Shown one piece after another: positions 44,097-52,751 of a stretch of DNA of 64,000 nucleotides. The stretch's first letter is position 1, and the number at the start of each line of letters is the position of its first letter. Source of the DNA: Symsagittifera roscoffensis (taxonomy: Eukaryota; Xenacoelomorpha; Acoela; Convolutidae); contig NC_087068.1 in assembly GCF_963678635.1 (NCBI RefSeq), positions 58,389,896-58,453,895 on the forward strand. The letters are read 5' to 3'. A program made the translations under genes and the position numbers. The notes beneath the pieces are model-generated. The model worked only from the letters and a program-made list of their open reading frames with translations. It was not told the DNA's origin and did not search any database.

Positions 44097-45230
44097 ATGA
44101 GAAAAGCTTGCGAGAGATGGGTGAATGCCTGCCTGGCATGTCTCCAGGTAAAAGACCCAAGGAAGATGAAGTTTCCCCTCAAGTCCGCTGAGAGCTCAGA
44201 GCTCAATGAAGTGGTGCAGATAGACCATCAAAAAATCTGCATGACGGAGTCGGGATATAACCAGATACTGGTTATAATAGATCACTTCACAAAGTTGGCG
44301 GAAGCGGTCCCGTGCCAAACAGCCTCGGCCGAGGAGACATGTGATCATTTGATAACGCATTGGATATCGCGGTATGGTTGTCCATTGACTTTCCAGTCAG
44401 ACAACGGCAAAGCTTTTGTAGGGGACTTGACAAAAGAATTGATGAAGAGATCGCACATTGCTCAAGCACACTCGACGACCTATCATCCACAGACCAATGG
44501 GTTGGTAGAGAGACAGAACAGGACACTGGTCAACATGTTAAGGGTGTACTGCTCAAGATACATGACGGACTGGGACAAATACCTGCCACAGGTAGTAGGA
44601 GCCTACAACAGTACACAGCACTCAACGACGGGCATCAGTCCTTTCATGATGTTGACGGGCAGGGAGAGGGCAATGCCTCTAACATTCTTATACCCGGAAT
44701 ACGAGGGGAGGAGGACGTCGCCTCAGGCATATGTGAAGGAAGCGATCAAAAGACAACAAGAGCTAAACGAGCTATGCAGGAGGAACACGGCGCAAGCGCA
44801 AATGAGACAACGAAAGAAATATGACGAAAAAATATTACAAGCAAAACCATATGAAGTGGGCCAGTACGTGTGGGTCTTCCAAAATGTCATACCGCCCAAG
44901 GGAACAAAGAAACTACTCAAGAAGTGGAGGGGACCATTCATGATAACGGAAGTACATCAACAAGGACGGTTCTACCGCTTGAGTACTGGGCGAGCAGCAC
45001 ATTACGAAAATCTGAAGCCTCACGTCCCGTCCCCGGAGGACTGGTGCCTACCGAAAGACATGGAGGGTCTCGAGTACCTGGTGGTAGAGCCAGCGTGTGA
45101 AGTGAATGAAAAGGGCACCAGAGAGAAAAATGATGGCAATGAAAACTTGAGCTTGGACGACAATGAAAAGATAGAGGTGGAGTCTGAAGCAGGATCGTTT
45201 GCAGAAGAAGACTGGAACGACCCGGAGTAA
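44097..45230 (+). CDS. Integrase (DDE) with GPF motif
   Basis: 377 codons from the ATG at 44097. The catalytic triad is D43, D102 and E138 (D102 and E138 separated by 35 residues): VVQIDH, TFQSDNGKAF and TNGLVERQNR. The C-terminal KKWRGPF motif near 280 is the GPY/F module of Ty3/gypsy integrases. The zinc-binding half (GHQGIDK... and CLACLQ) starts upstream in the same frame but is separated by a TGA at 44088-44090, where a Trp is expected. The integrase inserts the element cDNA. The ORF ends at TAA 45228-45230; the same frame continues into the macro-like ORF. Confidence 0.93.
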   Translation: MRKACERWVNACLACLQVKDPRKMKFPLKSAESSELNEVVQIDHQKICMTESGYNQILVIIDHFTKLAEAVPCQTASAEETCDHLITHWISRYGCPLTFQSDNGKAFVGDLTKELMKRSHIAQAHSTTYHPQTNGLVERQNRTLVNMLRVYCSRYMTDWDKYLPQVVGAYNSTQHSTTGISPFMMLTGRERAMPLTFLYPEYEGRRTSPQAYVKEAIKRQQELNELCRRNTAQAQMRQRKKYDEKILQAKPYEVGQYVWVFQNVIPPKGTKKLLKKWRGPFMITEVHQQGRFYRLSTGRAAHYENLKPHVPSPEDWCLPKDMEGLEYLVVEPACEVNEKGTREKNDGNENLSLDDNEKIEVESEAGSFAEEDWNDPE

Positions 45231-45248
45231 GATGAGGTGCCGAAGTGG

Positions 45249-46295
45249 ATGGAGCCAGATCGACCAATATCACTGGGAACCAGAACTGGCAATCGTAAAC
45301 GGACGGGTATGAGATACAACAGATACGGGGATGACTTCTTGATAGACAAGATACAGCCAGACAAATTGGGTGAGGAATTACTGAGTGCAGGCGAAATGGA
45401 AGCCGAAGAGGAATGGCAGGTCATTGATGATGGTGGACACTATCCGCAGGAAGATTACTCGACACCAGAAATGGAGACGGACCTCGAACAGAGCGAGATA
45501 GAGAGGAGGGAGAACACGAACTTGAGGATACTAGAGTGGATACGCGACGTCAAAGACGAAGGCCATGGAGGACAGAGTATCCAGCAAGTCGACGTGTCAG
45601 CGGAAAAACACAAGAAGTCAGAAGACCCTCTCTTCGGCTGGACGGCGACAGACAGGCCGCTGGATATTCCACCGGACAATTCAGACCCGACAACATCGAC
45701 GGGGACGTCGATAAATATTTTTGTCCGGGGAGTGGGGGTAGGACTTACCCACACCGAAAATTTGATGATAAAGAAGCTCAAGGAAGTGAGAGAAACAAGC
45801 GAATTAGAACTGGAAGAACAAGAGCCAGAGCCTAACATAGGCCGGAATTTCAAAACGAAATTTGAAATACCCAATCAGTACTCGGAAAACATCATGATAA
45901 CAGATAGTGACTTCATCCTGTCAAACAGAACGAGCGCGATCTGCATCACGGCTGACATGAGTTTCAAATCAAGACTGGAAGCTGACTTCAAGAGAGAATA
46001 CCAGAACGTAGAGTTTCTGTTCAGACAGAGACCAGGACTGGGAGGGATGGCAGCGCTCCCACCATCAGTATCACAAGTCCCGGGGAAATACCTGTGCTTC
46101 CTAGTGACGAGGGTCAATGACAGGAACACAATTGATCCCGAACACGTAATGTTGGCACTAACAAGACTACGAGACTTCATGATTGAAAGAGGGATAACAG
46201 AGGTCTCAATGCCGGTGTATGACCCAAACAGGGGCAAACTGAGCCCAAGGGAATTGTACGCTATCATACATGTAGTCTTTGCAGAATTGAGATAG
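45249..46295 (+). CDS. Macro-domain-like protein in frame behind the integrase
   Basis: It is open in the integrase frame directly after its TAA; the first ATG is at 45249, 18 bases past the stop. Numbered from the GTG at 45237, the N-terminal 200 residues are acidic and disordered-looking, and residues about 220-352 resemble a macro domain of the POA1/TARG1 kind: AICITADMSFKSRLEADFKR (ADP-ribose loop region), GKYLCFLVTR, an LRDFMIERGI helix, EVSMPVYDPNRGKL, and a final AIIHVVF strand/helix. Macro domains bind or hydrolyse ADP-ribose marks. The usual glycines of the first loop and of the G.GL loop are mostly lost, so binding rather than catalysis is likelier. The family assignment is from motif order only. 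Confidence 0.6.
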   Translation: MEPDRPISLGTRTGNRKRTGMRYNRYGDDFLIDKIQPDKLGEELLSAGEMEAEEEWQVIDDGGHYPQEDYSTPEMETDLEQSEIERRENTNLRILEWIRDVKDEGHGGQSIQQVDVSAEKHKKSEDPLFGWTATDRPLDIPPDNSDPTTSTGTSINIFVRGVGVGLTHTENLMIKKLKEVRETSELELEEQEPEPNIGRNFKTKFEIPNQYSENIMITDSDFILSNRTSAICITADMSFKSRLEADFKREYQNVEFLFRQRPGLGGMAALPPSVSQVPGKYLCFLVTRVNDRNTIDPEHVMLALTRLRDFMIERGITEVSMPVYDPNRGKLSPRELYAIIHVVFAELR

Positions 46296-46773
46296 TGGTG
46301 TATCTTCATAAGAAGTACTACTTGAGCATCGCCTGAGTCGGGTACACGGGGGTGTCGAGTCGGGTGTGAGGGAGGAGTCTTGAGCTAGGTACTGGGGTAC
46401 AAAACAGGTAAGGGATCTTAGGGGTGATTGGATGACAATTATTATTTTAAATGATTGATGGTGCTAAAACATAAAATGTATCTGCATGTTTTTAGAAAAT
46501 TTCAATTGAACTATTTTAGTAGGGCGAAAAGGAGAGGGTTTTTAATCATAAAAATAATGGGGTTTTCTGGTTAGAGACACAGCTTGTCGGTCTTAAAAAT
46601 CGGGTGTTATTTTCAGATTGATTTGTTGAACTCACATTGACTACTCATATATATTCAAGTGAAGGAAGAAAACGATATCTCAAAAAGATAACTCCAGTTG
46701 CTCAGGTAAAACTCAAGTTGCTCAGGTAAAACTCAAGTTGCTAATACTCAAGGACTCAATTGAGATCACAGAA
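46296..46773 (+). other. Spacer with splice-like signals and short repeat
   Basis: It contains a strong donor-like CAG|GTAAGG at 46405-46412 and acceptor-like TGTTTTTAG (ending 46495) and TTATTTTCAG (ending 46616). A 20-bp unit CTCAAGTTGCTCAGGTAAAA is repeated about 2.5 times at 46685-46745. This could host a subgenomic splice junction for the downstream ORFs; that is inference. Confidence 0.4.
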
Positions 46774-47478
46774 ATGGCAGATCGATTCTGGAAGTCCATG
46801 CCATCGGCTCTGAAAAAGCCCACACTTGACGGATTGTACAGGCGGCTGAGGGACCTGGATTATACTCAAGTGGACGAGAGAATGGCAGTGATGCTGAATG
46901 CCATCCTCCAATTGGAGGAACAGGGCGAGTGTCGGGAGTCTGCGACGGAAGCGGTTTTGATGGTAGGCTACACCAATGATGGAGTGTCCAATCAAGAACA
47001 AACCAGATGGCTGTCCTGGAACGTGGATGGGGCGATAAGGGGGTTCGATTTGGCGAGGAACCCTGGCCTGAACAACAATACGGAGTATGGCGCGGGGGAA
47101 TTCCCACTGCCGGTCAGACCATCAGTCAGGTCCACGAGCCAGAGTACGAGTAAAGTACTATCGATGACACGGGCACAGCAGACGGGGGAAGTTTATCCGG
47201 ACGTCAGTGCCATGAAGAGAGAACTCGAGAGGACCCAGCGGGAAAGGAACAAGGCGAATCTCGACCGGGATCAAGCGGTGCTTGAGAGGCATCAAGCGCG
47301 GAGAGAACTGGACATGATGAGAGCTGAACAGCTACAGGCAGAAAGGGTGCGGGAGAATGCCGCGAATTGTGAGCAGCTGAAGCAGGCTCTCGAGAGAGAT
47401 CAAGCAAAACTTGAGAGGATCCAGCGACAACAACGCGGCTCGATATGCAGAAAGGGGCTAGGCCCAAAGAACGGGTAG
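46774..47478 (+). CDS. Accessory ORF A: coiled-coil protein
   Basis: The first ATG at 46774 has a good context (GAAATGG). About 234 residues: an alpha-helical N-terminal part, a Ser/Thr linker, and a long Arg/Glu-rich coiled coil (RERNKANLDRDQAVLERHQA onward). I do not recognise a family. It ends inside the next ORF, which is in the -1 frame. In the overlap an in-frame A AAG GGG heptamer (47451-47457) is a canonical -1 slippery site, so this may be the N-terminal part of an SGNH-containing fusion. Confidence 0.6.
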   Translation: MADRFWKSMPSALKKPTLDGLYRRLRDLDYTQVDERMAVMLNAILQLEEQGECRESATEAVLMVGYTNDGVSNQEQTRWLSWNVDGAIRGFDLARNPGLNNNTEYGAGEFPLPVRPSVRSTSQSTSKVLSMTRAQQTGEVYPDVSAMKRELERTQRERNKANLDRDQAVLERHQARRELDMMRAEQLQAERVRENAANCEQLKQALERDQAKLERIQRQQRGSICRKGLGPKNG

Positions 47479-48470
47479 TGACTGGCTCAAGGCCAGAGTC
47501 ACGCATGGAAGTAGATGAAGCTCCTAGGTCGAAGGGACGATTCAACCTCGACCGTGCGGCTCAAGAACATATGAACGAGGGGCTGGAGGTATGGATACCG
47601 CCCGAATCAGCGTCCTCCCTGCGTGGTTTGGAGACTCAAGTAATACGACCATTGATGGACGTCGCGTTGCCTGGATATACACCGAGTTCGACCCCGGGTA
47701 GTAGTCAGGTGAGTGGCAACTCGTCACGATTGAAAGAGTTGCAGGAGCGGCTACAGCTGAGGAGTCGCGAGAGTCCGGCAAGAGCGGACTTACCCTCGAC
47801 GTGGGGGGAGCAACTTGTCAGGAGTGTGGTGATCTCGAGCTACAAGAAGAATACGGAAGGGAGATATCGCAAGCACAATCGGATAGACTGGAACACGGCG
47901 CAGAGGGAGAGGAGAGATTGCTTCCACGACGCGACTTGGGTGGAGTACTTCACGCATCCGCGAGTGCCTGAAGGCGTGGTTCACTTGATCATTGGGGACA
48001 GCTTGCTGCGGGTGCTGACCCGGATCCAGTCCCATTGGCAAACGGGAATCTTGAGCTTCGCCGGAGCCGCAACGCCGCAGATGTTAGCGACACTTGAGAT
48101 GTTAGGGATGGTAAGTGCATACACGGTCACCCTGATGGTCGGGACGAACGACGTGTCCAGGGGGGAAGCAAGGAAGGTGACAAGGCTGCACGACAAGATG
48201 AGCTGCATTCTCAAGGAAATACGGATCCAAATGGATCCGGCCATTCTCACGGTATGTACCGTTCCCTACAACATGGGAGCGGATCAACATGCAGTGGAGA
48301 TGAACAACAAAGTGCGAAGCCTGAACGAAACAATCAGGAAGATACATCAAAGGAGTGTCCTTCCCTTCGGCTACTGGACGTGGCTGAGCAAATGGAGCTA
48401 TCCTCTTTCCCTGACGACGCATCTGCGGATGGCATTCACTTTGATAGGCCCAGAGGGGTGGAGTGGTTGA
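47445..48470 (+). CDS. Accessory ORF B: SGNH/GDSL hydrolase, N-terminal part
   Basis: 341 codons from ATG 47445. Residues 177-240 hold the SGNH signature: VVHLIIGDSLLR (catalytic Ser 186), SFAGA (Gly 207) and LMVGTNDVSRG (Asn 235). The last block (Asp-x-x-His) is not in this frame but in the next ORF, so the domain is split near 48365. SGNH enzymes are esterases or acetylhydrolases; an esterase of this fold is known in ORF1 of CR1-type LINEs, but not, as far as I recall, as a standard part of gypsy elements. There is no signal peptide or membrane anchor. Confidence 0.75.
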   Translation: MQKGARPKERVVTGSRPESRMEVDEAPRSKGRFNLDRAAQEHMNEGLEVWIPPESASSLRGLETQVIRPLMDVALPGYTPSSTPGSSQVSGNSSRLKELQERLQLRSRESPARADLPSTWGEQLVRSVVISSYKKNTEGRYRKHNRIDWNTAQRERRDCFHDATWVEYFTHPRVPEGVVHLIIGDSLLRVLTRIQSHWQTGILSFAGAATPQMLATLEMLGMVSAYTVTLMVGTNDVSRGEARKVTRLHDKMSCILKEIRIQMDPAILTVCTVPYNMGADQHAVEMNNKVRSLNETIRKIHQRSVLPFGYWTWLSKWSYPLSLTTHLRMAFTLIGPEGWSG

Positions 48471-49084
48471 ACAACGTCTTCCAAAGACACATATGTGCGC
48501 TGGAGGCAGAGTTGCTGGAGACGGCGCAGGTCACGTTCGGACCACCTCCAAACCCACCCTTCTACAACCCGAGGTCTTTGTCCAGTCGCTTAGGCGAGAG
48601 AGCCGATTCTAGAGACAGTTCGAGGAACAGCCGGACCAAGTTACCAAGCACCGCGCCCATGGAAGCTGATGAAGCGACATCAGCAACTCCTCAGGGGTCG
48701 ATAATGTCCTCAGTGGTGGTTGCGGAGAAGAAGAGGGCAGAAAAGCCACTGGAGACCAGCAGGTCGAAATATGAGGAGAAGGTCAAGGAACTGGATCTGG
48801 AGGATCTGGAATGCAGGCTGGAGCTAGCGAGAACTTTGGGTCTTGAGCAGGTATCACACGAAGACTTGGGGAGACACCAGTGCGTGGACTTGTTGAAGGC
48901 TCATGAAACACATTTCTCGAGAGCGAAGTTGATGGAGACGGCGGATCTGACTGGAATTCCCATAAAATCGGTGATGGGACCGATTAATTACAGACCTCAT
49001 TGGGGAGCCCGGGACTGGTGGTGGAGCCTCCCAAACACCAAACCAGCATTGCCAGAATTAGAGTGGCCACTCCAGCACAGTTGA
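48254..49084 (+). CDS. Accessory ORF C: SGNH hydrolase C-terminal block and linker
   Basis: 276 codons in the -1 frame relative to ORF B; only the part after about 48365 is meaningful. LRLLDVAEQM continues the hydrolase and SADGIHFD supplies the catalytic Asp (59) and His (62). A Ser-rich linker and a Leu/Glu-rich helical segment follow. No slippery heptamer is visible at the B/C switch, so an indel is the simpler explanation there. At the C/D junction an in-frame C CCA AAC heptamer (49030-49036) is a canonical -1 site. Confidence 0.65.
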   Translation: MYRSLQHGSGSTCSGDEQQSAKPERNNQEDTSKECPSLRLLDVAEQMELSSFPDDASADGIHFDRPRGVEWLNNVFQRHICALEAELLETAQVTFGPPPNPPFYNPRSLSSRLGERADSRDSSRNSRTKLPSTAPMEADEATSATPQGSIMSSVVVAEKKRAEKPLETSRSKYEEKVKELDLEDLECRLELARTLGLEQVSHEDLGRHQCVDLLKAHETHFSRAKLMETADLTGIPIKSVMGPINYRPHWGARDWWWSLPNTKPALPELEWPLQHS

Positions 49085-52000
49085 GAGTGGTAGACAAACT
49101 GATGGACCCGAGAGAAATGGAGTTACCAGACGCCGCATATGAAGGCACAAGATTGACCAATGACCCCCGATACGGGAAACCCTGCGGGCAGACGCAGCTG
49201 GCCAAAACCTTGGCAGTTTACGACAGGGCAGACCCAGCTGCAGCAAGGGTGGTTATCGTGGCAGGATCAGATTTTGAAGGAACGTCTCCCAAGTTGTTTT
49301 GGCCAGAAACTCTGATATATACCTTGCCGGGAGCGGAGCTAAACCAGATGTTGACCCTGGTGGTGGCAATGAAGTCAGAAATGCCCTGCGAACCTGAGTT
49401 ACTACTGTTTGCAGGGATGAACGATCATCTGCATGCAACGGGATTTCTTGAGCAGCTCAAGGGTGGTGAGCCTACACCAAAGAGGATCTGGGAGGCCATC
49501 CAGACTCTATTCGCGGCTATAAATGAAGTACAAGAGAATGTTGCCTCAAGATTCGGCTCCAAGACAAAAGTGGCGTTCACAACGTCCCCCGGGTACTCGA
49601 GCATGCCGCTTGCACTGCAATTTGTGTACGCGATCTTGATCTTGATCGCAGAGGGGAATGGGTGGCGTGTCCTGATGGCAGCTCCCAACCGAGAATTGGA
49701 ACCGACGAACTTGAGACTGCGCAGATCAGAACTCGCGGCGGCATGGGCGGATGTCTCCCATGCGTTGAGAGGCTTTTACGAGTTAGCCGACATCCTCATC
49801 GTATTAGACAAGGTCCTCTTGTTGGAGATATCTAACTTCGCCAGGCAACTCAAGCTCAGCCCGATTATAAGGGACGATCATCCAATGGTGGCTCACCTGA
49901 CGGCTAGTCTGTGGTTTCGGGACATGGAGTTGACCATCACGAGCTCAACCAGCAGATCTAGAGGGCCGAACAACGAAAGGAAGAACGTGGCCGCATGGGA
50001 GAAGCAACTAGAGTCGATGGTGCATCGGTTGGCACAAGAGGGAGGCAAGTGGCCCTTCTTAACACCAAGACTGGAAAACGCCACGGGGAAAACAAGAGAA
50101 GATGCGCCGCTTCTGGTGAAGCAGATCTGGGATTTTCTTGAGGAGCAGCTGGGAATAGCTGAGAAGAGGGAGATGACGGTTGGCAGGTTCGTCACAGCAG
50201 CCAATGAGGTCACGATTGGAGGGTTCTGGAGGGAGCACGCGAAGGGTGAGCTAAGGACGAGGAGGGATCATGAGATTCTCGAGTTCTTGAGTCCTTGTTG
50301 GGGAAAAGAGTTCCTGGCCGGAGTGTACAGTGCGAAGGAGACTATCTTTAAAGCGTTCATACAGGAGGTATTGAATATGCCTATCAGTCTGTTGCTGGCG
50401 CTGTACCTGGTTTACCCGAGGTACTTGTTTAATATGGGCCCAGCATACATGTTCAGTCGTGGCGTGGATACCCTCAGGATAGACGGATACTTGACGTTAG
50501 TGCTTCTGACCCACGGTGAACTGGCGTCATTTCACCGATTGATGGGGTATGGGGAGCCGCTGTCGATGGGAGGAACACACTCGAGTATTGAAACCTACTC
50601 GTACAAGTGTGCGGCCGGGCTAAAGACGCTGCTAGTGCAGTACCTACTGATGCAAAACAGGCACCTGACTGGTGAAGAAAAGAGCCCGAAGAGAAGAGAG
50701 GAATGGAGAAGAGTGAATGGAGGCATGCCCCTATTGACGGACCTATGCCTGGCCATGAGATCGGATCCCATGGGGATGATCCGGGGGCTAGGGGAGGTCG
50801 TGACCTGTATCTATGGACCGGCCGTCACGTTCGCGTTTCCAGATCCTCTGGTGACAGCTTATCGATACTCCGTGACCCACATGAGCCTCATAAGCGTATT
50901 AGATGGAACGACACTTAACTGGTGTCAGCAAGACGTGCTAAGGGCACAAATGAGCAACACGGTGCTCTTTGGAAAGGTGAAGGATCCGGAGTTGGTCGTG
51001 TACAGTTTCCGAGGACAACTGCAATGCCGGATGGGAGGCAAGCGCGAGGGCCCCATCGAAACTTACCCCAAGTTCTGGAACTTGAATCCCTTGACAGCCA
51101 ATGGGCGAGAAATCTTGAGAATTCCTGCATGGACGAAAAGCTTCGAGCTAGTGAAAAAGGAACTAGAGGCGATATTGGAGAAGGAAGTCCTGCCAGCGAG
51201 CATTCCTGAGTTCCCCATAGTGAGGAGAATGACCCTGGGGATGAATAGTTCCCTGGTTGTCCCGTCCCCTTACGCGAGAACCACAACCGAAGAACAGCAG
51301 AAGGAGTTCACCGACGGCTGGGATCCGCTCTTCATCGGCTACACTGCAGCGATTTATTTTCATACCAGCGATGCGAAGATAAGTTCATGGACAACTCAAG
51401 CCAAGAAAATGAGAGAGTCGATGCCCCCGAAATTCGAGGTGCGAGATGCCTTGAGAGTACTTGAGCGGGCAAGTCTAGAGAACCAGTTGCCGGCATGGGA
51501 CGACGGCAGGATGATAGTGAATGAAGGGCACATCGCACTGAAAGCAGACGATATGCTGTTTGCCACAAGGAGATACCGGGCACCTTACGGACTAGAGCAG
51601 GTGGATAGGAGTCAGGAAGGAAAAAAACTGGATGCAGCAGGTCCATTGAACGTGGCACTGACAGAGCACAAGGGGACGAATCCAACGACACCATCACCCC
51701 TATCGGTGGACACCCCTGGGGATAAAAGGAGTGGCACCGTGGAAGATCGATTCAGGAGGATTCTTGAGAGAAGAGAAACAGAGTCGGGAGACGAGAGCAT
51801 GGATGAAACTCTCAGTGAGGCAGGAGAGGATATGGAGGTGGGAAACACACCGGAGCAGAAGCCAGCGGAGGAGGAGTTCACTGCGCAGGAACTGTTGAAG
51901 GATCTGAGTGAAGAAAACTGGGCAGATACCCCCACGCCACCTCTGACCTCATCCCCCCGCAAGGACCCAGAGTTGTCATTGACGAGCGAGAATCCCAACA

Positions 52001-52461
52001 TGGGAATGATCTTCTTGAGTGCGGAGAGAAGGGAGAAGAATACCTTTGAGGGAAACAGAGACGCCTTCCTGGGCACTCTGGGCAAAGATGCTTGGCAAGA
52101 ATTCTTGAGCGATTTCAATCGAGAAGTGGATGAAGACACCACGTTGGACAATTTTAAAGAGGAACTGTGGGACACGGTGGTGAAGTTCGGTGAACCTGTC
52201 CTGATGGGGACGGGTTTAGAAGAGAAAGCTAGAGGAGAGCTGCTGAGCAAGATGGTCGAGTTGAGGAAAACATCAAGAAAGACCAGAGAATACAACTGTA
52301 AAGACAGCTCTACTCCGAAACAGAAAACTGACAATAAAATAATTAAATATACAAGGGGGGATAAGGTAGGAACTAGTAATATGATTAAAAGTACTAATAT
52401 CCTTAAGGCTCGAGCAGGGGGAGGCAAGAGTTGGCTGGAGAGAAGGAAGTTGAATCAGTGA
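49000..52461 (+). CDS. Accessory ORF D: large protein with SGNH-like module
   Basis: 1153 codons; no ATG at its left end, consistent with entry by -1 frameshift from ORF C. Residues about 83-150 repeat the SGNH layout: VVIVAGSDF (a GDS-like block with altered order), a PGA block, and LLLFAGMNDHL (GxND, Asn 141). No Asp-x-x-His is evident, so this module may be inactive. The middle (about 200-850) is a long alpha-rich region of unknown type. The C-terminus is acidic (about 940-1090), then basic. No signal peptide or C-terminal anchor is seen, so it is not an obvious envelope protein. The stop TGA at 52459-52461 overlaps an ATG in TGATG. Confidence 0.7.
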   Translation: MGSPGLVVEPPKHQTSIARIRVATPAQLRVVDKLMDPREMELPDAAYEGTRLTNDPRYGKPCGQTQLAKTLAVYDRADPAAARVVIVAGSDFEGTSPKLFWPETLIYTLPGAELNQMLTLVVAMKSEMPCEPELLLFAGMNDHLHATGFLEQLKGGEPTPKRIWEAIQTLFAAINEVQENVASRFGSKTKVAFTTSPGYSSMPLALQFVYAILILIAEGNGWRVLMAAPNRELEPTNLRLRRSELAAAWADVSHALRGFYELADILIVLDKVLLLEISNFARQLKLSPIIRDDHPMVAHLTASLWFRDMELTITSSTSRSRGPNNERKNVAAWEKQLESMVHRLAQEGGKWPFLTPRLENATGKTREDAPLLVKQIWDFLEEQLGIAEKREMTVGRFVTAANEVTIGGFWREHAKGELRTRRDHEILEFLSPCWGKEFLAGVYSAKETIFKAFIQEVLNMPISLLLALYLVYPRYLFNMGPAYMFSRGVDTLRIDGYLTLVLLTHGELASFHRLMGYGEPLSMGGTHSSIETYSYKCAAGLKTLLVQYLLMQNRHLTGEEKSPKRREEWRRVNGGMPLLTDLCLAMRSDPMGMIRGLGEVVTCIYGPAVTFAFPDPLVTAYRYSVTHMSLISVLDGTTLNWCQQDVLRAQMSNTVLFGKVKDPELVVYSFRGQLQCRMGGKREGPIETYPKFWNLNPLTANGREILRIPAWTKSFELVKKELEAILEKEVLPASIPEFPIVRRMTLGMNSSLVVPSPYARTTTEEQQKEFTDGWDPLFIGYTAAIYFHTSDAKISSWTTQAKKMRESMPPKFEVRDALRVLERASLENQLPAWDDGRMIVNEGHIALKADDMLFATRRYRAPYGLEQVDRSQEGKKLDAAGPLNVALTEHKGTNPTTPSPLSVDTPGDKRSGTVEDRFRRILERRETESGDESMDETLSEAGEDMEVGNTPEQKPAEEEFTAQELLKDLSEENWADTPTPPLTSSPRKDPELSLTSENPNMGMIFLSAERREKNTFEGNRDAFLGTLGKDAWQEFLSDFNREVDEDTTLDNFKEELWDTVVKFGEPVLMGTGLEEKARGELLSKMVELRKTSRKTREYNCKDSSTPKQKTDNKIIKYTRGDKVGTSNMIKSTNILKARAGGGKSWLERRKLNQ

Positions 52462-52751
52462 TGATAACGACGACGCCCCCGAATAAAGAAGTGAGGTCTC
52501 GCAAGAGGAAGAGAGACGTGGAGGGATTGGGCAGTCCTTCAGCTGACGCGGTCTCGGAAAAGGACTTGAGAGAGACGGCCCCCATGGTTCTGGCACGATG
52601 GAAGACGGCAGCCTACAAAAGTAGCTATGAACCGAGGAAACTGCTCGACATAGAAAAAGAAATGGTAAACACCACTAGCTCAGTGACGGAGGAAGATTTC
52701 AAACCTCAGAGAATAAAAATCAAGCGAGGTTTGACGAGCGGGCAGACCTGA
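52461..52751 (+). CDS. Accessory ORF E1: short basic ORF
   Basis: It starts with the ATG at 52461 that overlaps the stop of ORF D (TGATG), an arrangement typical of termination-reinitiation; the frame is also open upstream to 52407. 96 codons with a nuclear-localisation-like RSRKRKRD. A single TGA at 52749-52751 separates it from ORF E2 in the same frame, with no other stop between. Confidence 0.5.
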   Translation: MITTTPPNKEVRSRKRKRDVEGLGSPSADAVSEKDLRETAPMVLARWKTAAYKSSYEPRKLLDIEKEMVNTTSSVTEEDFKPQRIKIKRGLTSGQT

